A DNA stretch of 64,000 nucleotides from Lamellibrachia columna (taxonomy: Eukaryota > Annelida > Polychaeta > Sabellida > Siboglinidae). Below the pieces are notes generated by a model. That model had not been told where the DNA came from and searched no databases. It worked only from the letters and a program-made list of their open reading frames with translations. The position numbers were made by a program, and so were the translations under genes. Location: contig OY759264.1 of the NCBI GenBank assembly GCA_963662155.1, positions 15,191,642 to 15,255,641 on the forward strand, in the 5' to 3' direction. This document shows positions 58,479 through 64,000 of the stretch, one piece after another; position 1 is the first letter of the stretch, and every line of letters starts with the position of its first letter.

Positions 58479-58700
58479 CTGGATGATGCGATCGTCCCTC
58501 TCATACACCACAAAGCGCACATCTCTAAGTGTTGTCTGATGGTTACGACGACTGAACTGGCATAGCTCTTCAAGCATGATGTTAGCACCAAAATGTGGGT
58601 CAAAGTCCAACTGGCCAGTGCCAATGAGTGGGATGGCTATAGATGTTATGTTGTTGTTGTCCGCTTCCTGGAAGCAGTTGGCCAGAAACGTTCTCAGAAC
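58479..58700 (-). CDS. Right-arm exon 18 (macrodomain 2, C-terminal half)
   Basis: Same length, acceptor (TTTCAG) and GC donor as left exon 18. One change is seen in the phosphate loop: IAIPLIGTG for IAIPPIGTG. Without exons 16-17 it has no N-terminal half to pair with. Confidence 0.75.
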
Positions 58701-58995
58701 CTGAAACAAAATATAATCTGTAAGTGGTTCACACTTACACTTCCAGGAATTCACTTCTAAGGATGTCTACGGGTCAGTACCATCAAAGAAACTTGGAATC
58801 ATGGGTACACGTTAAAAATCAATTATATATGTGATTCACACTGATGCACATGCATTTCCAACAAAGTAATTTCGCTTCCACGAACGATTGTGAGTCATTA
58901 CCATCCAAGAAACATAAATCATGTACTACCAATACTACAACGTTACGTTATTAAATGTTGTTTTCATTCAAAATGTTGTTGTTGTTTTTAACCAA

Positions 58996-59393
58996 GCCAA
59001 GACTGTTTCTTAATTCTCTGACTATGTTTTCCGACCGATCAACCAGTGACACCTTCTTCACACATGTGTGTTGTTTGTCTTCTAGGAAATCTTTTAGAGC
59101 AGAGACGATAGTCTTGGTGGCTTTATCAAGTGGGTAGTGGAAGATGCCACAACTCAATGCGGGAAGTGCAATTGAAGACAGGCCCAAACGTTCGGCAGCC
59201 TGCATGCTTTCATAGATGGCAACATAGAGGTAATTTTCCTCGTTACTTCGTCCGCCATCCCACTTTGGGCCAACTGCGTGGATCACTTTCTTGCATGTAA
59301 GTTGACCTGGTGTGGATACAAACACTTGGCCGGCTGTGAGCTCGCCACTTCGTTGTACATAATATCGACACTCCCGCTGAATGTCAGGCCCTC
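58996..59393 (-). CDS. Right-arm exon 15, truncated (macrodomain 1)
   Basis: Almost identical to left 26798-27195 (one residue change seen, RSNEDNY to RSNEENY). It ends inside the LRNSLG segment at the 3.17-kb deletion and then runs into intron-derived bases. The normal linker and donor are lost. Confidence 0.75.
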
Positions 59394-59895
59394 CTGCATC
59401 AACAGCACACATTTCAGTGGTAAACCACTGCCTGTTTGCATATCAATTTGACTGCAAAATCGTTATTATAATGACATTAATTATATTAATTCCACGTATT
59501 GTATATTGGCAATTATTCTATTAAACATTATATATTTTACTCTGTGTGTGGCTGACTTCTGTCTGAAGAGAGTCTTCTACTGGTCTTTGTTTGAGGTGCC
59601 GCGTAGCATATAAAGTTAGGTTAATTTAATACTTGTCTTCATATTACATAGTTCTGGCTATGATAAGCATTTGTCGAAACTATCATCAAGGTTTAGGCAA
59701 ACAAGCCCTTTTAAGCAGACAATTTTGTTTCGCTCTCGATAAAATACGTATGGGACTTTTCAAATATACTTTCTTAAATATCACAAAATAAACACTCAAT
59801 GTTTTTTTAATTAAATTTGAATCCAACCTAGTTATGTTAGCAGTTGGTGAAAATCAAATACGCTAAGTTTTCTTCAATGTATATGTAGACAATAC

Positions 59896-60152
59896 CTGCA
59901 TCAGCGATTGCTTTTGCAAGTCCTCCGTAGAGATTCAGTCGTTCATTGGCAGCGCTGACGATTGCATCTGCTTGGAAAGTTGTCAGATTGCCCTGAACGA
60001 CTTCCACCGAGACCCCGCCAGGTAGATACACCCTCGACCCAACGAGGCCCCTCTCTCCACTCCAATTCATAGATCTGCCTCCTTTTGCCCCTCGCTGAGA
60101 CGACTTCCCAGTGTCGACAATCACAACCTTGTGTTCGCTTTCAAGTTGTTTC
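59896..60152 (-). CDS. Right-arm exon 14 fragment (macrodomain 1 start)
   Basis: Matches left 26037-26291, donor preserved. The first about 72 nt hold roughly 11 differences, the remaining about 180 nt only three. Upstream it is fused to the copy of left 1-2143. A CAG at the fusion could serve as a splice acceptor. Confidence 0.7.
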
Positions 60153-61861
<1,709 letters not shown>

Positions 61862-61966
61862 ACAATGTTTTGTTTTTTCTTTGTAAATAGTCGCTAGGTG
61901 TCTCTACTTTATACGGCATAACGTAGAGACACCTAGCGACTATTTTCGAAGATAAAACAAAAACGT
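61862..61966. repeat. Long hairpin, right outer arm
   Basis: Reverse copy of the hairpin at 134-240. The stem is slightly better paired here: CGCTAGGTGTCTCTAC against GTAGAGACACCTAGCG. Confidence 0.75.
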
Positions 61967-62103
61967 TGTATGGCTGGCATCTAGGCCTATTATTGCATTG
62001 ATGTGCACAATTGTTATAACATTTAAGCACGTTATAGAGACATGGCTCTTTCTGAATCATTGCATTGATGCAAACAATTCATGCTACAACATATAGTATA
62101 CTA

Positions 62104-62104
<1 letters not shown>

Positions 62105-62195
<91 letters not shown>

Positions 62196-62199
62196 ATGG

Positions 62200-62231
<32 letters not shown>

Positions 62232-62239
62232 ATGCTGTT
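62105..62239. repeat. (TGC)n triplet array
   Basis: About 43 CTG/CAG-class triplets with one TATGG interruption near 62194, immediately beyond the outer edge of the right arm. Confidence 0.95.
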
Positions 62240-62264
62240 GTTACAATATGTAATATACTGACTA

Positions 62265-62335
62265 GATAGTCAGTTAATGAATGTGAGCGTTTCCACACAA
62301 AGCGTGGAAACGCTCACATTCATCAACTGACTATC
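62265..62335. repeat. Near-perfect 32-bp-stem hairpin
   Basis: Stem halves 62265-62296 and 62304-62335 differ at one position, with a 7-nt loop; the core is GAGCGTTTCCAC / GTGGAAACGCTC. The sequence differs from the other hairpins, but the layout and flanking CTATTTTCTTT are similar. Confidence 0.75.
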
Positions 62336-62589
62336 AACTATTTTCTTTCTAATCAAAATACAAAACGCCCGTTCAGTTTTGCTTAAATCAAACAAACTAA
62401 TGAGAATATTCCTAACTCAATGGAATGTAACGGCACCGAGGCAGGCAGTCCAGCTGATACAGCCGAGCTATTTTCGGACTATTTTCAATATGTCTTTACA
62501 TGGGTATATAACCTTGATTATCCGAATATACCCCCCTTTCAATCGAACCCAATTACGCACATCAGTCTTGTTGTGATAATGTCATAGGG

Positions 62590-63840
62590 ATACTAAGAAC
62601 CACCAATGTAAATCAAACATGTGGCCCTGATAATATATCAGGTGTAATCCTCAGAGAATGTGCAACATAATTAGCAGGTTCACTAACTGTACTTTTTAAT
62701 ATGTCCTTAAACTGTGGAACTTTTCCAACCTGTTTTAAACGCGCAAATGTTATACCTGTGTATAAGAAGGGAGATAAACGAAATGTCCGTAACTACAGAC
62801 ATATTTCTCTTTTACCGTTGTTTAGTAAAGTTTTTGAGAAAGTGATGTATGACTCATTGTATAACCATGTGCGTAACACAATTTCGGGCAGCCAACACGG
62901 ATCGGATTTGTGAGATATAGAAGCACAATTTCGGGCAGCCAACACGGATCGGATTTGTGAGATATAGAAGCACAATTTCGGGTAGCCAATGCAAATTTGT
63001 GAGTAGAAGCAGAGTATCTGACACAGCTTGTTACTTGGACTCAATTTCTGAATATATTGACAAAAAGAAACAAGTAGATTATGTTTACTTGGACTTCTGT
63101 AAAGCCCTAAGTTCAGAGTGCCACCCACTTTTAATTCACAAGCTTATATCATATGGGTATTCTGGGCAATGCATACAATGGTTGCAGTCCTACCTTCTCA
63201 ACCAAAAACAACGTGTGATACTCGAAGGCAAAGCATCTGACTGGAAGCCGGTGTCGTCCGGTGTACCGCAAGGTTCACAAATTGGCCCACTTATGTTTAT
63301 CTTGTGTACTAATGATTTCACTAATCATGTTGATTCTTGTGAAATATCCCTCTATGCTGATGATTCCAAACAGTTTAGAGAAATTACGTATGTGACCGAT
63401 TCTCAGTTGCTGTAGAAGACTCTGGACAGCGTGTGAAACTGGTGTGAAACATGACACCTCAAACATGAGGCAGACAAATGCTGCATAATGACTTTTACTA
63501 TTAAAAGAAATGCTTATCTTTTGACTACACCACTTTAAGCCAGTCTCTACCCAGGGTCACTACTGTCAAAGATCCCGGAGTCACATTGACCGGTAATTTG
63601 AATTTTAAATATCATGTTACTCGTAATGTGTCTAAAGCTTTTAAGATGTGTGGTTTTATTAAGCGCGTTTGCACAACATTTTCCGGAGTACAAGCTTTGC
63701 GATCTTTGTATATATCTCTAGTCAGAAGCCAGTTGGAGTAGAGCAGTGTTACTTGTAATCCGTGGCAACGTGTTTCTATCGACACAATCGAAAGAGTTAA
63801 AACAAATTATTATATATCTCTGTTAAAAATCCAAAGTAGA
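62590..63840 (+). mobile_element. CR1/Jockey-type LINE ORF2 fragment
   Basis: Reverse transcriptase motifs: VIPVYKKGDKRNVRNYRHIS, VYLDFCKAL, SSGVPQGSQIGPLMFI and LYADDSK (near 63350, catalytic Y-A-D-D), then a tail with VKDPGVTLTG and SLYISLVRSQLE. Frameshifts and stops throughout. A 43-48-bp segment (CACAATTTCGGGCAGCCAAC) is repeated three times at 62877-63000 and breaks the frame. It is a different family from LINE A and LINE C. Confidence 0.88.
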
Positions 63841-63862
63841 GTATTCCACTTACAAAAAAATC

Positions 63863-63910
63863 GTTTGCGTGGGCGTGCGCGTGTTCGAGTGCGTATGTTC
63901 TTTCGCGTGT

Positions 63911-63942
<32 letters not shown>

Positions 63943-63972
63943 TTGTGTGTGTGTTTGGGTGTGTGTGTGTTT
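63863..63972. repeat. (TG)n microsatellite
   Basis: GTGCGT-type units leading into a TG tract with TTTG interruptions. Confidence 0.9.
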
Positions 63973-64000
63973 ATCATTCAATAAAGTAGAAGTCGCATTA

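Larger units (their letters stand above)
50656..60152 (-). pseudogene. Right-arm copy of the PARP14-like gene, truncated and internally deleted
   Basis: Reverse-strand copy of exons 14 (end), 15 (most), 18, 19, 20, 21 and 22 in the same order and with the same splice sites. It lacks exons 1-13, most of exon 14, the end of exon 15 with its donor, and all of exons 16-17. It is tail-to-tail with the left gene. The surviving catalytic exons are intact, so a shorter protein from a new start is possible, but exon 15 runs into intron sequence with no donor at the original place. No ATG opens the first exon: its open frame is preceded by TGA and begins GTG. Called a pseudogene by inference. Confidence 0.7.

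Overview
The window is nuclear DNA from an animal, most likely a marine invertebrate. Coding sequence is split by GT-AG introns, microsatellites and minisatellites are common, and there are remnants of several non-LTR retrotransposons (LINEs), including a CR1-type ORF1 with a GDSL-esterase domain, plus a SINE and MITE-like elements. The host gene is a PARP14-type protein with RRM-like, KH-like, macro and ADP-ribosyltransferase domains. The phylum cannot be fixed from this sequence alone.

One + strand PARP14-like gene can be followed through 22 phase-consistent exons from 9117 to 38908 (about 1,960 codons; the true first exon was not found). Exons 1-13 (9.1-23.8 kb) encode an array of RRM-like repeats, partly made by a 3.2-kb tandem duplication. 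Exon 14 (24.6-26.3 kb) encodes the long KH-like region and the start of macrodomain 1. Exons 15-19 finish macrodomain 1 and encode macrodomain 2. Exons 20-22 encode a mono-ADP-ribosyltransferase-type catalytic domain.

The whole window is organised as a very large imperfect inverted repeat. Left 1-2143 pairs with right about 60150-62105, and left 26037-43162 pairs with right 46390-about 60152, around a 3.2-kb spacer (43163-46389). The right arm therefore carries a second, tail-to-tail copy of the PARP gene on the - strand. That copy lacks two blocks present on the left. One is a 23.9-kb block holding the RRM exons and most of the KH region. The other is a 3.17-kb block holding the end of macrodomain 1, the first two exons of macrodomain 2 and a 59-bp minisatellite. 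The right copy is therefore a truncated gene or pseudogene with an intact-looking catalytic domain. The inner arms are nearly identical while the outer arms differ by roughly 7-10%.

The spacer is a patchwork: the rest of a CR1-type ORF1, another LINE fragment, a diverged orphan copy of PARP exon 20, and shuffled CR1 ORF2 pieces. Other LINE copies lie at 6.3-8.9 kb (+), 11.4-14.2 kb (-), inside an intron in both arms (36.5-38.5 and 51.0-53.1 kb), and at 62.6-63.8 kb (+). No bacterial genes, rRNA genes or CRISPR arrays were seen.
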